Origin: Bordetella genomosp. 5
GTDB taxonomy: Bacteria > Pseudomonadota > Gammaproteobacteria > Burkholderiales > Burkholderiaceae_B
Reading direction: 5' to 3'
NCBI RefSeq assembly: GCF_002261475.1
Contig: NZ_NEVN01000002.1
Location: 62,001 to 126,000, forward strand
DNA length: 64,000 nt
Shown one piece after another: positions 53,958 through 63,560 of this stretch. The notes beneath the pieces are model-generated. The model had not been told where the DNA came from. It worked only from the letters and a program-made list of their open reading frames with translations, and made no database searches. A program made the translations under genes and the position numbers. Numbering within the stretch: the first letter of the stretch is position 1; each line of letters begins with the position of its first letter.

Positions 53958-55016
53958 TCAGGCGGCCGCTTCCAGCTCCTGCTTGAGCTGGGCGATCAGC
54001 TCGCCAGCAGGCAGGGCACGCGCCCGGGCCGCATTGCGGCCGGCCCATTGGGCCGCGTAGTCGGCGCTGCCGCCCGCCTTGGCGGCCGCATGCAGCGCCT
54101 TGCCCGCGTCGTAGGCGGTGGGGTAGTCGGGGATGGGCGGACGATCGGGCGCTTCGCCGAGCGCGGTCAGGACATTGGCGATGCCACGGGCCGGCCGGCC
54201 CGAGATGGCGCTGGTCAGCACGGTGCGTACGTCGGGTCGGGCCAGCGCGCTGCGGTAGGCGGCGTCCGCCGACGATTCGGGGCAGCCGACGAAGGCCGTG
54301 CCCATCTGCGCGAGCTCGGCACCCGCGGCCAGCGCGGCCGCGATATCGCGCCCGTCCATGATGCCGCCGGCCGCCACGATCGGCAGCGCCACCTGTTCAC
54401 GGATCTCGCGCACCAGCGCGAGGGTTTCCAGTTGCGCATCGGGGGCACGCGGATCGAACACGCCGCGGTGGCCGCCCGCCTCGATGCCCTGCGCCACGAT
54501 CACGTCCACGCCCGCGGCCTCGATCGCCAGGGCCTCGGAGGTGGAGGTCGCGCTCGCCATCAGCAGAATGCCCGCCTCCTTGAGCGCGGCGATGCGATCC
54601 GCGCCGGGCAGGCCGAAATGAAAGCCCACGGCCGCGGGGCGCGCCTGCACCAGCACGTCGAGCATGGCGCTGTCGGTAACGAACGTGCCATAGATCTCGC
54701 GCAGCGCGGCGGGGGGCGCGGCGCCGAACTTCTCGAACTGGGGCTGCAGGTATTGCAGCCAGCGTGCATCGCGCGCCGGGTCGGCCTGCGCCGGCGCATG
54801 GCAGAACACGTTCACGCCGAACGGGCGATCGGTGAGCGCGCGCGTCTGTTCGATGGCCTGGCGTGCGCCGCTGGCGTCCATCGCGCCCACGGCCAGAAAG
54901 CCCAGGGCACCGGCATTGCAGGCCGCCGCCACCAGCGCGGGCGGCGCGACGCCCGCCATGGGCGCCTGAATGAGGGGAAGACTCAGGCCGAAACGTTGCA
55001 CGAGCGAGCGGTTCAT
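53958..55016 (-). CDS. Nitronate monooxygenase family FMN protein
   Basis: The 352-residue TIM-barrel flavoprotein resembles NMO class I enzymes that oxidise nitroalkane anions or propionate-3-nitronate. The signature AQGIEAGGHRGVFD holds the catalytic His, and GGIMDGRDIAAALAAGAE binds FMN phosphate. AGGAG lies 7 nt before the ATG. Its start overlaps the stop of the LysR gene, which is therefore its likely regulator. Confidence 0.92.
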   Translation of the reverse strand: MNRSLVQRFGLSLPLIQAPMAGVAPPALVAAACNAGALGFLAVGAMDASGARQAIEQTRALTDRPFGVNVFCHAPAQADPARDARWLQYLQPQFEKFGAAPPAALREIYGTFVTDSAMLDVLVQARPAAVGFHFGLPGADRIAALKEAGILLMASATSTSEALAIEAAGVDVIVAQGIEAGGHRGVFDPRAPDAQLETLALVREIREQVALPIVAAGGIMDGRDIAAALAAGAELAQMGTAFVGCPESSADAAYRSALARPDVRTVLTSAISGRPARGIANVLTALGEAPDRPPIPDYPTAYDAGKALHAAAKAGGSADYAAQWAGRNAARARALPAGELIAQLKQELEAAA

Positions 55017-56038
55017 TTGGGTGTCTCCTGGGAGGGGATGGCGTTCGCGCGACGCGCGGGCGCCCGTCGCGAGGGTGTGGTGTCCTGTCGCGCGACGGCG
55101 GACGTCGCGGTGCCGGGCGCCGATGCGCCGGGCGTCGCCACGCCGGGCGTCGCCACGCCGGGCGTCGCTACGCCGAGCACCTCCACGAGCGCGCGGCTGG
55201 CCGCGGTGTCGAAGCCGCGGCGCTGCACGAGGTAGCTGTGCACGGGCCGTAGCGGTTGCACGCGGGCCGATGCGGCTTCGGGCAACAGGTCGATGACCGA
55301 CTGCGGCATGATGCTCAGGGCCTGGCCGGCCAGCACGCAGGCCAGCATGGCGTGATAGGAGCCCGGCTCGACCATGCGCAGGTGGGTGGCGGCCTCGCCC
55401 AGCCAGTCCTCGGCGCAGGCGCGATACGTGCAGCCGCGCGGGAAGGCGGCCATGCTGCCCACGCGCAGGTCGTCGGGCCCGCGCACGCGCGCATGGCCGG
55501 GCGGCAGCACCAGCATCAGCTTCTCGGTCCAGAGCCAGGTACCCGACAGCCCCTGCGCGAGCGCATCGAGCGACAGCATGCTGGCCGGTCCTTCGCCGGG
55601 ATGCGCCACCACGGCGCAATCGAGCTCGTGCCCGAGCACCGCCGCGATCAGCGCGCCGGTGGTGCCGCCGCGCAGCGACAGGGCCACCTCGGGCCATTGC
55701 GCATGAAAGCGCGCCAGCGGACCCGGCAGGCGGCTCGCGGCCGCGGCCTCCATGGCACCCAGGCGCAGCGGCCCGGTGGGCGTGTCGTCGCGCATGACCT
55801 GACGGGTTTCCTGGGCGAGCGCGCTCAGGCGTTGCGCATAGGGCAGCAGCCGTTCGCCCGCGGGCGTGAGCTGCATGCGGCGGTTGTCGCGCGTGAAGAG
55901 GGTGCAGCCGAGCGCGGCTTCGAGCTGCTGGATGCGCGTGGTGATGTTGGATTGCGCGCGGCCGAGCGCGCCGGCGGCACGCGTGACGCTCTGCTCGCGC
56001 GCCACGGTCAGAAAGATATCGAGTTCGGCCAGTTCCAT
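55013..56038 (-). CDS. LysR-family regulator with repeat-coded C-terminal tail
   Basis: The 341-residue protein has a typical LysR helix-turn-helix (RAQSNITTRIQQLEAALGCT) and effector domain. The last 50 residues add a Pro/Ala/Thr tail, GVATPGVATPGVATPGASAP and beyond, encoded by three 15-bp units (55126-55170). Start at ATG 56038; it overlaps the nitronate monooxygenase gene as ATGA. The dyad at 56121-56135 between it and adenine deaminase is its likely site. Confidence 0.9.
   Translation of the reverse strand: MELAELDIFLTVAREQSVTRAAGALGRAQSNITTRIQQLEAALGCTLFTRDNRRMQLTPAGERLLPYAQRLSALAQETRQVMRDDTPTGPLRLGAMEAAAASRLPGPLARFHAQWPEVALSLRGGTTGALIAAVLGHELDCAVVAHPGEGPASMLSLDALAQGLSGTWLWTEKLMLVLPPGHARVRGPDDLRVGSMAAFPRGCTYRACAEDWLGEAATHLRMVEPGSYHAMLACVLAGQALSIMPQSVIDLLPEAASARVQPLRPVHSYLVQRRGFDTAASRALVEVLGVATPGVATPGVATPGASAPGTATSAVARQDTTPSRRAPARRANAIPSQETPK
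55126..55170 (-). repeat. 15-bp tandem repeat in the LysR gene
   Basis: Three copies of CGCCGGGCGTCGCCA (plus-strand reading), the third with one change, code GVATP repeats on the minus strand. Confidence 0.9.
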
Positions 56039-56120
56039 GGCAGTGCGGGGCCCGTGGTCGCCCGGTCGGTGTGGAACGCCAAGCTTACCACTCAATCTCA
56101 AATGAAGATCAAAGATAAAG

Positions 56121-56135
56121 TTATCATCTCGATAA
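56121..56135. promoter_or_regulatory. LysR-type operator in the LysR/adenine deaminase divergent region
   Basis: TTATC-N5-GATAA is a perfect 15-bp dyad with the T-N11-A pattern inside an AT-rich patch (56090-56150). Confidence 0.6.
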
Positions 56136-56161
56136 GAGAATGAATGGCTTGGCTCGAGTAG

Positions 56162-57211
<1,050 letters not shown>

Positions 57212-57227
57212 GCCTGGCGGGCGGCGT

Positions 57228-58418
57228 TCAACCCAGCGCGCCTGATTCGCGCAACGACGCGATGTCGTCCGCGCTGAGCCCCATCTCCTGCAACAGCGCG
57301 TCGCTGTGCTCGCCGAGCAGCGGCGCGGCGGTGGGCCCGGGCATGCCGCTGCGGCCGAACTTCACCGCATGCTGGAAGCCGCGATAGCGGCCCGCGCGCG
57401 GATGCTCGTACTCGGTGATGAGGCCTTCGGCTTGCACCTGCTCGAAGTCGAACATGTCTTCGACCGTGCGCGCGGCCGCGCAGGGCACCTCGTCGCCGAA
57501 ACAGATCTCCCACTCGCGCGCCGTCTTGCGGGCCAGCGCCTCGCGCAGGCGCGGCACGATCTCGTCCTGATGCTGGGCGCGCTTGCGCACGCTGTCGTAG
57601 CGCGGATCCTGGGCCAGGGCCTGCAGGCCGGTGCGTTCGCACAGGGCCATCCAGAAGTGCGGCGTGTTGGCCGATAGATACAGATAGCCCTCCGCCGTGG
57701 GGTGGATGCCGGTGATGCCGCCGGAGCGCATGTCGCGGCCCACCTCGCGCGGCTCGTCGTCGGCCCAGACCAGCCGCGCCGACTGCAGCGCCAGCGCACT
57801 GCGCAGCAACGAGACGCCCACATACTGGCCGGCTCCGCTCGTGGCGCGCTCGACCAGCGCACTGGCCACGCCCGCGGCGACCAGGGCCGACGCGTAGTAG
57901 TCCACCACGGAGCCGTACAGCAGCTGCGGCGCCGCGCCGGCGGGCGCCTGCATCGTCGCCATGCCGGTGAGGGTCTGCAGCACCTGGTCGTAGCCCGCCT
58001 TGTCCTTGAGCGGACCGTCCTCGCCATAGCCCGTTACGGCGCAGTACACGAGATGCGGGTGCGCGGGCTGCAGCTGTTCGTAGCCGATGCCCAGGCGCTC
58101 GGGTACGCCCGGCCGGAGGTTGTGCACCAACACGTCGGCGTCCCGCAGCAGCATGCCGAGCACGGCCTGCGCACCGGGCCGCTTGAGATCGAGCACCAAG
58201 CCACGCTTGCCCCGGTTCACGCCCAGAAACGCACGGCTCTCGCTGGGCAGGGTCGAGGGATACTTGCGCAGATTGTCGCCATCGGGCGGCTCGATCTTGA
58301 TCACGTCGGCGCCCTGGTCCGCCAGCAGCGCGCAGCCGTAGGGGCCGGCGATGTAGGCGCTCAGATCCAGGACGCGGATGCCGGCGAGCGGGCCGCGTGC
58401 CCGCGGCGTGGCGCTCAT
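57228..58418 (-). CDS. CaiB/BaiF-family (class III) CoA-transferase
   Basis: The 396-residue enzyme starts with LAGIRVLDLSAYIAGPYGC and has the conserved Asp of GYDQVLQ that forms the acyl intermediate in this family. It moves CoA between carboxylic acids. Its start overlaps the stop of the CitE-like gene (ATGA). With the lyase and the Bug receptor it forms an operon for uptake and CoA-activation of a carboxylic acid, probably a dicarboxylate or hydroxyacid. Confidence 0.92.
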   Translation of the reverse strand: MSATPRARGPLAGIRVLDLSAYIAGPYGCALLADQGADVIKIEPPDGDNLRKYPSTLPSESRAFLGVNRGKRGLVLDLKRPGAQAVLGMLLRDADVLVHNLRPGVPERLGIGYEQLQPAHPHLVYCAVTGYGEDGPLKDKAGYDQVLQTLTGMATMQAPAGAAPQLLYGSVVDYYASALVAAGVASALVERATSGAGQYVGVSLLRSALALQSARLVWADDEPREVGRDMRSGGITGIHPTAEGYLYLSANTPHFWMALCERTGLQALAQDPRYDSVRKRAQHQDEIVPRLREALARKTAREWEICFGDEVPCAAARTVEDMFDFEQVQAEGLITEYEHPRAGRYRGFQHAVKFGRSGMPGPTAAPLLGEHSDALLQEMGLSADDIASLRESGALG

Positions 58419-59290
58419 GCCGCCTCCTGCGGGCGCAGGCCCAGCCGGCGCGCCAGCGCCATGATCTGCTCGGCACGCCGGATGAAGGGCGCGTCGATCA
58501 TCTTGCCGTCCACTACGAAGGCGCCGGCGCCCGCGGTCTCGGCGGCGGGCAGCGCCGCGAGCACGCGCTCGGCATGCGCGATCTCGGCATCCGACGGGCG
58601 AAACGCGGCATTGGCCAGCTCGACCTGGCTGGGGTGGATGCAGCTCTTTCCGGCCAGGCCCAGCCGGCGTGCCAAGGCGGCTTCGTCGGTATAGCCCGCG
58701 GTGTCGGCGATGTCGGCAAAGGCGCCGTCGTAGGCCGCGATGCCGGCTTCGCCGGCGGCCAGCGCGAGTTGCAGCATCACGATGCTGAGCGCCGCGGTTT
58801 CACGGCGCGCGATGCCCAGGGGTTCGAACAGATCGCCCAGACCGAGCTGCAGCCCGCGCACGCGCGGATGGGCCTGCGCGAGGTCCGCGGCCAGGCGCAG
58901 CGCGCGCGCCGACTCGATGTTCAGCAGAATGCCGGGACCCGACGTGATCCCGGCGGCCCGTTCCGCCGCTTCGAGGGCGGCCCCGAACGCGGCCACCTGT
59001 TCGACACTCTCCGCTTTGGGCAGATTGACCATGCCGAGTGCCGGTTGCATCACGGCCCGGAGATCGTCCTGCCACCAGGGCGTGTCCATGGCGTTGATGC
59101 GCACGATCAGCGTCTTGGCCGGCCGCGCCGGCTGCCGCGCAAGCCATTCGGCCACCGCGGCGCGGGCCATGTCTTTGCTGGCGGGCACCACGGCGTCTTC
59201 GAGGTCGAACGACAGCGCATCGGCCGCGCCGGCCATGGCCTTGTCGAATAAGGCCGGGCGGGAGCCCGGCACGAACAGCTTGCTGCGCAT
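58415..59290 (-). CDS. HpcH/HpaI aldolase/citrate lyase beta-like protein (CitE-like)
   Basis: The 291-residue protein starts RSKLFVPGSRPALFDKAMAG and has the metal-binding FDLEDAVVP segment and IHPSQVELAN near the end, as in CitE/malyl-CoA lyase relatives. Such enzymes cleave 3-hydroxyacyl-CoA or related compounds in the cytosol. AAAGGAG lies 5-6 nt before ATG 59290. The preceding CoA-transferase can supply its CoA-ester substrate. Confidence 0.9.
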   Translation of the reverse strand: MRSKLFVPGSRPALFDKAMAGAADALSFDLEDAVVPASKDMARAAVAEWLARQPARPAKTLIVRINAMDTPWWQDDLRAVMQPALGMVNLPKAESVEQVAAFGAALEAAERAAGITSGPGILLNIESARALRLAADLAQAHPRVRGLQLGLGDLFEPLGIARRETAALSIVMLQLALAAGEAGIAAYDGAFADIADTAGYTDEAALARRLGLAGKSCIHPSQVELANAAFRPSDAEIAHAERVLAALPAAETAGAGAFVVDGKMIDAPFIRRAEQIMALARRLGLRPQEAA

Positions 59291-59300
59291 GGCGGCTCCT

Positions 59301-60290
59301 TTATTGCGCGGTGATGTTGCGTTCGCGGGCCAGCACCGTCCACTTGCGCGCATCGCTCGCGACGAGCTGGGTGAAGCGTGCGACGTCGTAGTCGAGCGCC
59401 ACGGCGCTTTCTTCGGCGAACATCTGCTTGAGTTTCGGACCCGACGTGACGCTGCGCACGGCCTGGTTGTAGACCTCGAGCAGGGCAGGGGGCGTCTGCG
59501 CCGGCGCGAGCACGCCCCACCACAGCTGCACGGCGTAGTCCGGCACGGTCTCGGCCACGGTGGGCAGATCGGGATAGAACGGCGAACGCTTGGGCGAGGT
59601 CACGGCCAGCACGCGGATGCGCTGGCCGCGCAGCATGGCCGACACCGAGGTGAAGCTCGCGATCACGAAATCCACCCGTCCGCCCGCCAGATCGTTCATC
59701 GCGGGCGACATGCCTTTGTAGGGCACGTGCGTGAACTGCACGCCGGCCGCGCCCGCCAGCATCTCGCTCGCCATCTGATTGACGGAGCCGAGTCCCGCGC
59801 TGCCATAGTTGAGTTTGCCGGGCTCTTTGCGCGCGGCGTCGAGCAGGTCTTTCAGGCTGCGATGCGGCGAGTCCGCGGCCACCACCACCGCCATGGGGCT
59901 GTCGGCCAGGGCCGCCACCGGCGCGAAGCTCTGCGGCACCTGATATTTGAGGTGCGGCTGCACCGCGGCGTTGGTCGTGAGCGTGGACGACGACAGCATG
60001 AGCACCGAACCGTCGGCCGGTGCCCGCGCAACGAACTCGGAGCCGATCGCGCCGCCCGCGCCGGGGCGATTCTCGACCACCACGGTGGTGTTCAGCTTGC
60101 TGCCCAGGCCTTCGGCCACCACGCGCGCGAACACGTCGTTGCTGCCGCCGGGTGGGAACGGCACGACCATGGTGATCTGCTTCGGAACCGCCGGGCCCTG
60201 GGCGTGGGCGGTCGGGCCGGCCAGCACGGCGCAGGCGGTGAGGGCGAGCGCGGCCAATGCCGCGCCTCGTTGAGGCAGGGGGCGATTCAT
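59301..60290 (-). CDS. Bug-family (TctC-like) periplasmic solute-binding receptor
   Basis: The 329-residue protein has a signal peptide (ALAALALTACAVLAGPTAHA) and a Bug domain (ITMVVPFPPGGSNDVFARVV, VVVENRPGAGGAIGSEFVAR). Bug proteins are receptors for carboxylates feeding Tct transporters. GGAGA lies 5 nt before the ATG. It begins the receptor-lyase-transferase operon. No TctA/B pair is adjacent, so it may share the membrane pair at 7752-9755 or act without one. Confidence 0.92.
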   Translation of the reverse strand: MNRPLPQRGAALAALALTACAVLAGPTAHAQGPAVPKQITMVVPFPPGGSNDVFARVVAEGLGSKLNTTVVVENRPGAGGAIGSEFVARAPADGSVLMLSSSTLTTNAAVQPHLKYQVPQSFAPVAALADSPMAVVVAADSPHRSLKDLLDAARKEPGKLNYGSAGLGSVNQMASEMLAGAAGVQFTHVPYKGMSPAMNDLAGGRVDFVIASFTSVSAMLRGQRIRVLAVTSPKRSPFYPDLPTVAETVPDYAVQLWWGVLAPAQTPPALLEVYNQAVRSVTSGPKLKQMFAEESAVALDYDVARFTQLVASDARKWTVLARERNITAQ

Positions 60291-60358
60291 GCGTGTCTCC
60301 GTCCGATGTGGCGATTCGCGCCGCCGGTCGGCGACGCGTCGTCTTGTGATGTGCGGAC

Positions 60359-60381
60359 CATGCTATGACTGGGCTAGCATG
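60359..60381. promoter_or_regulatory. LysR-type operator in the Bug/LysR divergent region
   Basis: CATGCTA-N9-TAGCATG has 7-bp arms; the inner TA-N9-TA gives the T-N11-A pattern. It lies between the divergent Bug receptor gene (start 60290) and LysR gene (start 60424). Confidence 0.65.
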
Positions 60382-60423
60382 AGGGCCAGTGATGTTTCCT
60401 CAATCGATTGGTTGAAAAATCTC

Positions 60424-61296
60424 ATGAAGATCGAATGCTTTCATACGCTCGACGCCGTCCTGCGCGGCGGCAGTTTCGCGGCGGCGGCCAGCGCAATGAA
60501 TCTGTCGCCCAGTGCCGTCAGCCTGCAAATGAAGCAGCTCGAGTCGCATCTGGGGCAGGCCTTGTTCGACCGGTCGGCGCTGCAGGTCCGGCCCACCGCG
60601 CTGGCCCATGAGGTGAACGCGCTGTTCAAGGATCCGCTGGGCCGGCTGGCGGTGCTGCGGCAGCGCCACACGCCCGCCGTCGAAGGGGCGCTGCGGCTCG
60701 GCATCATCGAGCCGCTGCAAGTCACCCTGCTGCCCGCGCTTCTGCTGCGGGTGCGCGCTCAGTACCCGCAGCTGGACGTGCGTCCGATCCGTGGGCGCGT
60801 GGCCGACCTCACGGAGCAGTTGCGCGGGGGACAGCTGGATGCGGCCGTGGTGGTGCGGCCCGAACACGGCGGTTCGAGCCGGCTGGCCTGGACGCCGCTC
60901 TACCGCGAAACGCTGGTCGCCATCGCGCCGCCCGATGCCCGGGAGACGCGCCTGGACGAGCTCTTCGCCAGGCACGAATGGATTCGTTTCGACAAGAGCA
61001 CGGTCGGCGGGCGGCTGGCCGCGCGCGTGGTGGCCGAGCATGCGCCGCACGCCCGCTGCCGCATCGATCTGCAGTCGCTGGCGGCCATCACCGCGCTGGT
61101 GTCGGCGGGCCTGGGCGCTTCCATCCTGCCCGAGATCGGACCGAACCTGATGAACGTGCATCCGGTGCGGGTGCTCTCGCTCGGCAAGCGTGCGCCGCAT
61201 CGGCAGATCGCGCTCGTCTGCCGGCGCGCGGACCAGGATCTGCGCACCATCGAGGCGCTCAAGGCGTGCCTGCTGCAGGTCGGGCGTCCGGCCTGA
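60424..61296 (+). CDS. LysR-family transcriptional regulator
   Basis: The 290-residue regulator has a LysR helix-turn-helix (ASAMNLSPSAVSLQMKQLES) and a normal effector domain. ATG 60424 is used; longer frames upstream run through the operator. It is divergent from the Bug-CitE-CaiB operon and likely activates it. Confidence 0.88.
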   Translation: MKIECFHTLDAVLRGGSFAAAASAMNLSPSAVSLQMKQLESHLGQALFDRSALQVRPTALAHEVNALFKDPLGRLAVLRQRHTPAVEGALRLGIIEPLQVTLLPALLLRVRAQYPQLDVRPIRGRVADLTEQLRGGQLDAAVVVRPEHGGSSRLAWTPLYRETLVAIAPPDARETRLDELFARHEWIRFDKSTVGGRLAARVVAEHAPHARCRIDLQSLAAITALVSAGLGASILPEIGPNLMNVHPVRVLSLGKRAPHRQIALVCRRADQDLRTIEALKACLLQVGRPA

Positions 61297-61342
61297 ATCC
61301 TCCGGCGCCGCGTGGCGGCGTGGCCGCTTTCGGGGGGGCGGT

Positions 61343-61858
61343 TCAGCCGCGCGGCGCCAGCCGGTGAATCAGCGCCGCGTGTTCCGGGTGAGCCCGCGCC
61401 AGCGCCGCGGGATCGGCCAGCTCGAACTCGCTGAACTCGAACCCCGGGGCGACCGTGCAGCCCGCCAACGCATAGGCAGCCGAGGCGTCCGGCGCGTTTG
61501 GCGCCAGTTCCGCCGCGAACCAGCAGCCACCCGGCACCATGGCCTGGAACACGGCGTCCGGCCGATCCAGCGGATTGCCCAGACGATGCGTGGTCAGCGC
61601 GCCGTCGGCGCCCAGCACGTGCACCAGCAGGCCGTGCCCCGCATGGAAATGCCAGATTTCGTCGCTATGGATGCGGTGCCAGGCCGACCAGGCGCCGTCG
61701 CTGAGCAGATACAGAATGGCCGTGGAGGCATCGCGCACTTCGCCATCGGTCCGCGTCACCCGAGCGGCGGCGCGGTAAGTCTCGCGGAAGTGGCCACCCT
61801 CGGGGTGCGGCTGCAGGCCGAGGCGGTCGATCAGAAGGGCGGGGGCGTGGTCGGTCAT
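61343..61858 (-). CDS. DUF985 cupin protein
   Basis: The 171-residue protein is a DUF985 cupin, with LQPHPEGGHFRETYRAA, WHRIHSDEIWHFHAGHGL and PGFEFSEFELAD. The His/Glu set may bind a metal. The function is not known. It converges on the LysR gene. Confidence 0.85.
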   Translation of the reverse strand: MTDHAPALLIDRLGLQPHPEGGHFRETYRAAARVTRTDGEVRDASTAILYLLSDGAWSAWHRIHSDEIWHFHAGHGLLVHVLGADGALTTHRLGNPLDRPDAVFQAMVPGGCWFAAELAPNAPDASAAYALAGCTVAPGFEFSEFELADPAALARAHPEHAALIHRLAPRG

Positions 61859-62057
61859 GGCATGGACAAAGCCGGGGGGAATGTCCAGCGTAACCGCATC
61901 GCGTCAGGGGCTCAAACCGCGCCCGCCGCTCGCCCGCTGCGCGCGCCGCTGCGCACGCCGCTGGCGGGTCCGGCGCAAATGTGATGAGATTACGGCCCTG
62001 GCCGCGCGGCCTGGATGCGCGGCACGCCCAAACTGAAATATTCGGGGGAACCACCAC

Positions 62058-63560
62058 ATGCGCAAACTCTGCATCGCGCTGGCCACGGCCGGCATGCTGG
62101 CCAGCGGCCTCGCCGCGGCCCAATCCACGCTTCGTATCGGCCTGCAGGACGATCCCGACGTGCTCGACCCGGCCCGCGCCCGCACCTTCGTGGGCCGTAT
62201 CGTCTTCGCGTCGCTCTGCGACCGCCTGGTCGACATCACGCCCGACCTGAAGTTCGTGCCGCAGCTGGCCGAGTCCTGGGAAACCGGCGCCGACGGCAAG
62301 ACGCTCACGTTCAAGCTGCGCGCCAACGCGCTCTACCACGACGGCACGCCCGTCGATGCCGCCTCCGTGAAGGCCAACCTCGAGCGCGCGATCAGCCTGC
62401 CCGACAGCAACCGCAAGAGCGAGCTGTCCAGCGTGGCGAGCGTGGCCGCGCCCGATGCGCGGACCGTGGTGCTCACGCTCAAGGCGCCGGATGCTTCGTT
62501 GCTCTCGCAACTGTCCGACCGCGCCGGCATGATGATCTCGCCCGCGTCGTTCGACAAAGACCCCGGCAGCAAGCCGGTGTGTTCGGGTCCGTACCAGTTC
62601 AAGGAGCGCGTGCAGAACGACCGCATCGTGCTCGAGAAATTCCCCAAGTATTGGGACGCCGGCAGCTATCACTTCGATCGCGTGGTGTTCACCCCGATCC
62701 CCGACGCCACGGTGCGCCTGAACAACCTGCGCTCGGGCGGGCTCGACATCGTCGAACGCATCGCGCCCAGCGATGCCAAGGCGGTGAAAGAAGACCGCAA
62801 CCTCACGCTCGCCGCCGTCACCGGCCTGGGCTTCCAGTCGTTTGCCGTCAACATCGGCAACGGCGATCGTGCCAGCACGCCGCTGGCCAAAGACAAGCGC
62901 GTGCGCCAGGCGCTGGAGCTGGCCATCGATCGCGATGTTATCAACCAGGTGGTGGGCGAGGGCATGTTCCAGCCCGCGCACCAGCCTTTCCCGCCGGCCA
63001 GCTTTGCCTATGACAAGAGCGTGGAGCATGCCGGCCGCGATCCCAAGAAGGCGCAGGCGCTGCTGAAAGAGGCGGGTTTCGAGCGCGTGAAGTTCGAGCT
63101 CACCTACGGCAACAACACCACCATGCAACAGGTGTACGAGCTGATCCAGGCCATGGCGGCCGAGGCCGGTTTCGACATCTCGCTGCGTCCGCTCGAATTC
63201 GCGGCGCTGCAGTCGGCGCTGTCGCGCGGTGATTTCGAAGTGGGCCAGACCGGCTGGTCGGGCCGCGTGGACCCGAGCGGCAACATCCATCAGTACGTCA
63301 GCTGCAAGGGCAACCTGAACGACGGCCGCTTCTGCGATCCCGAGATCGACAAGCTGCTCGACGAGGCGCGCTCGATCTCCGACGAAGGCAAGCGCCGCGC
63401 GCTGTATTCGCAGGTGCTCCAGAAGATGACCGTCGAGCGTCCGCAGATCTACCTCTACTACCTGCCGTGGGTGTTCGGCGTGCAGAAGAAGGTCGAGGGT
63501 TTCGTCGCGTATCCCGACGGCCTGATCCGCCTGAAGGATGTGAAGGTGGCCAAAAAATGA
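62058..63560 (+). CDS. Peptide/nickel-type ABC transporter substrate-binding protein
   Basis: The 500-residue periplasmic protein has a signal peptide (MRKLCIALATAGMLASGLAAA) and a family 5 solute-binding domain (LDPARARTFVGRIVFASLCD, YHDGTPVDAASVKANLERAI). It should capture di/oligopeptides or related molecules. Its stop overlaps the ATG of the gamma-glutamyltransferase gene (ATGA), so the two are co-expressed; a glutathione or gamma-glutamyl-peptide substrate is plausible. Confidence 0.9.
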   Translation: MRKLCIALATAGMLASGLAAAQSTLRIGLQDDPDVLDPARARTFVGRIVFASLCDRLVDITPDLKFVPQLAESWETGADGKTLTFKLRANALYHDGTPVDAASVKANLERAISLPDSNRKSELSSVASVAAPDARTVVLTLKAPDASLLSQLSDRAGMMISPASFDKDPGSKPVCSGPYQFKERVQNDRIVLEKFPKYWDAGSYHFDRVVFTPIPDATVRLNNLRSGGLDIVERIAPSDAKAVKEDRNLTLAAVTGLGFQSFAVNIGNGDRASTPLAKDKRVRQALELAIDRDVINQVVGEGMFQPAHQPFPPASFAYDKSVEHAGRDPKKAQALLKEAGFERVKFELTYGNNTTMQQVYELIQAMAAEAGFDISLRPLEFAALQSALSRGDFEVGQTGWSGRVDPSGNIHQYVSCKGNLNDGRFCDPEIDKLLDEARSISDEGKRRALYSQVLQKMTVERPQIYLYYLPWVFGVQKKVEGFVAYPDGLIRLKDVKVAKK

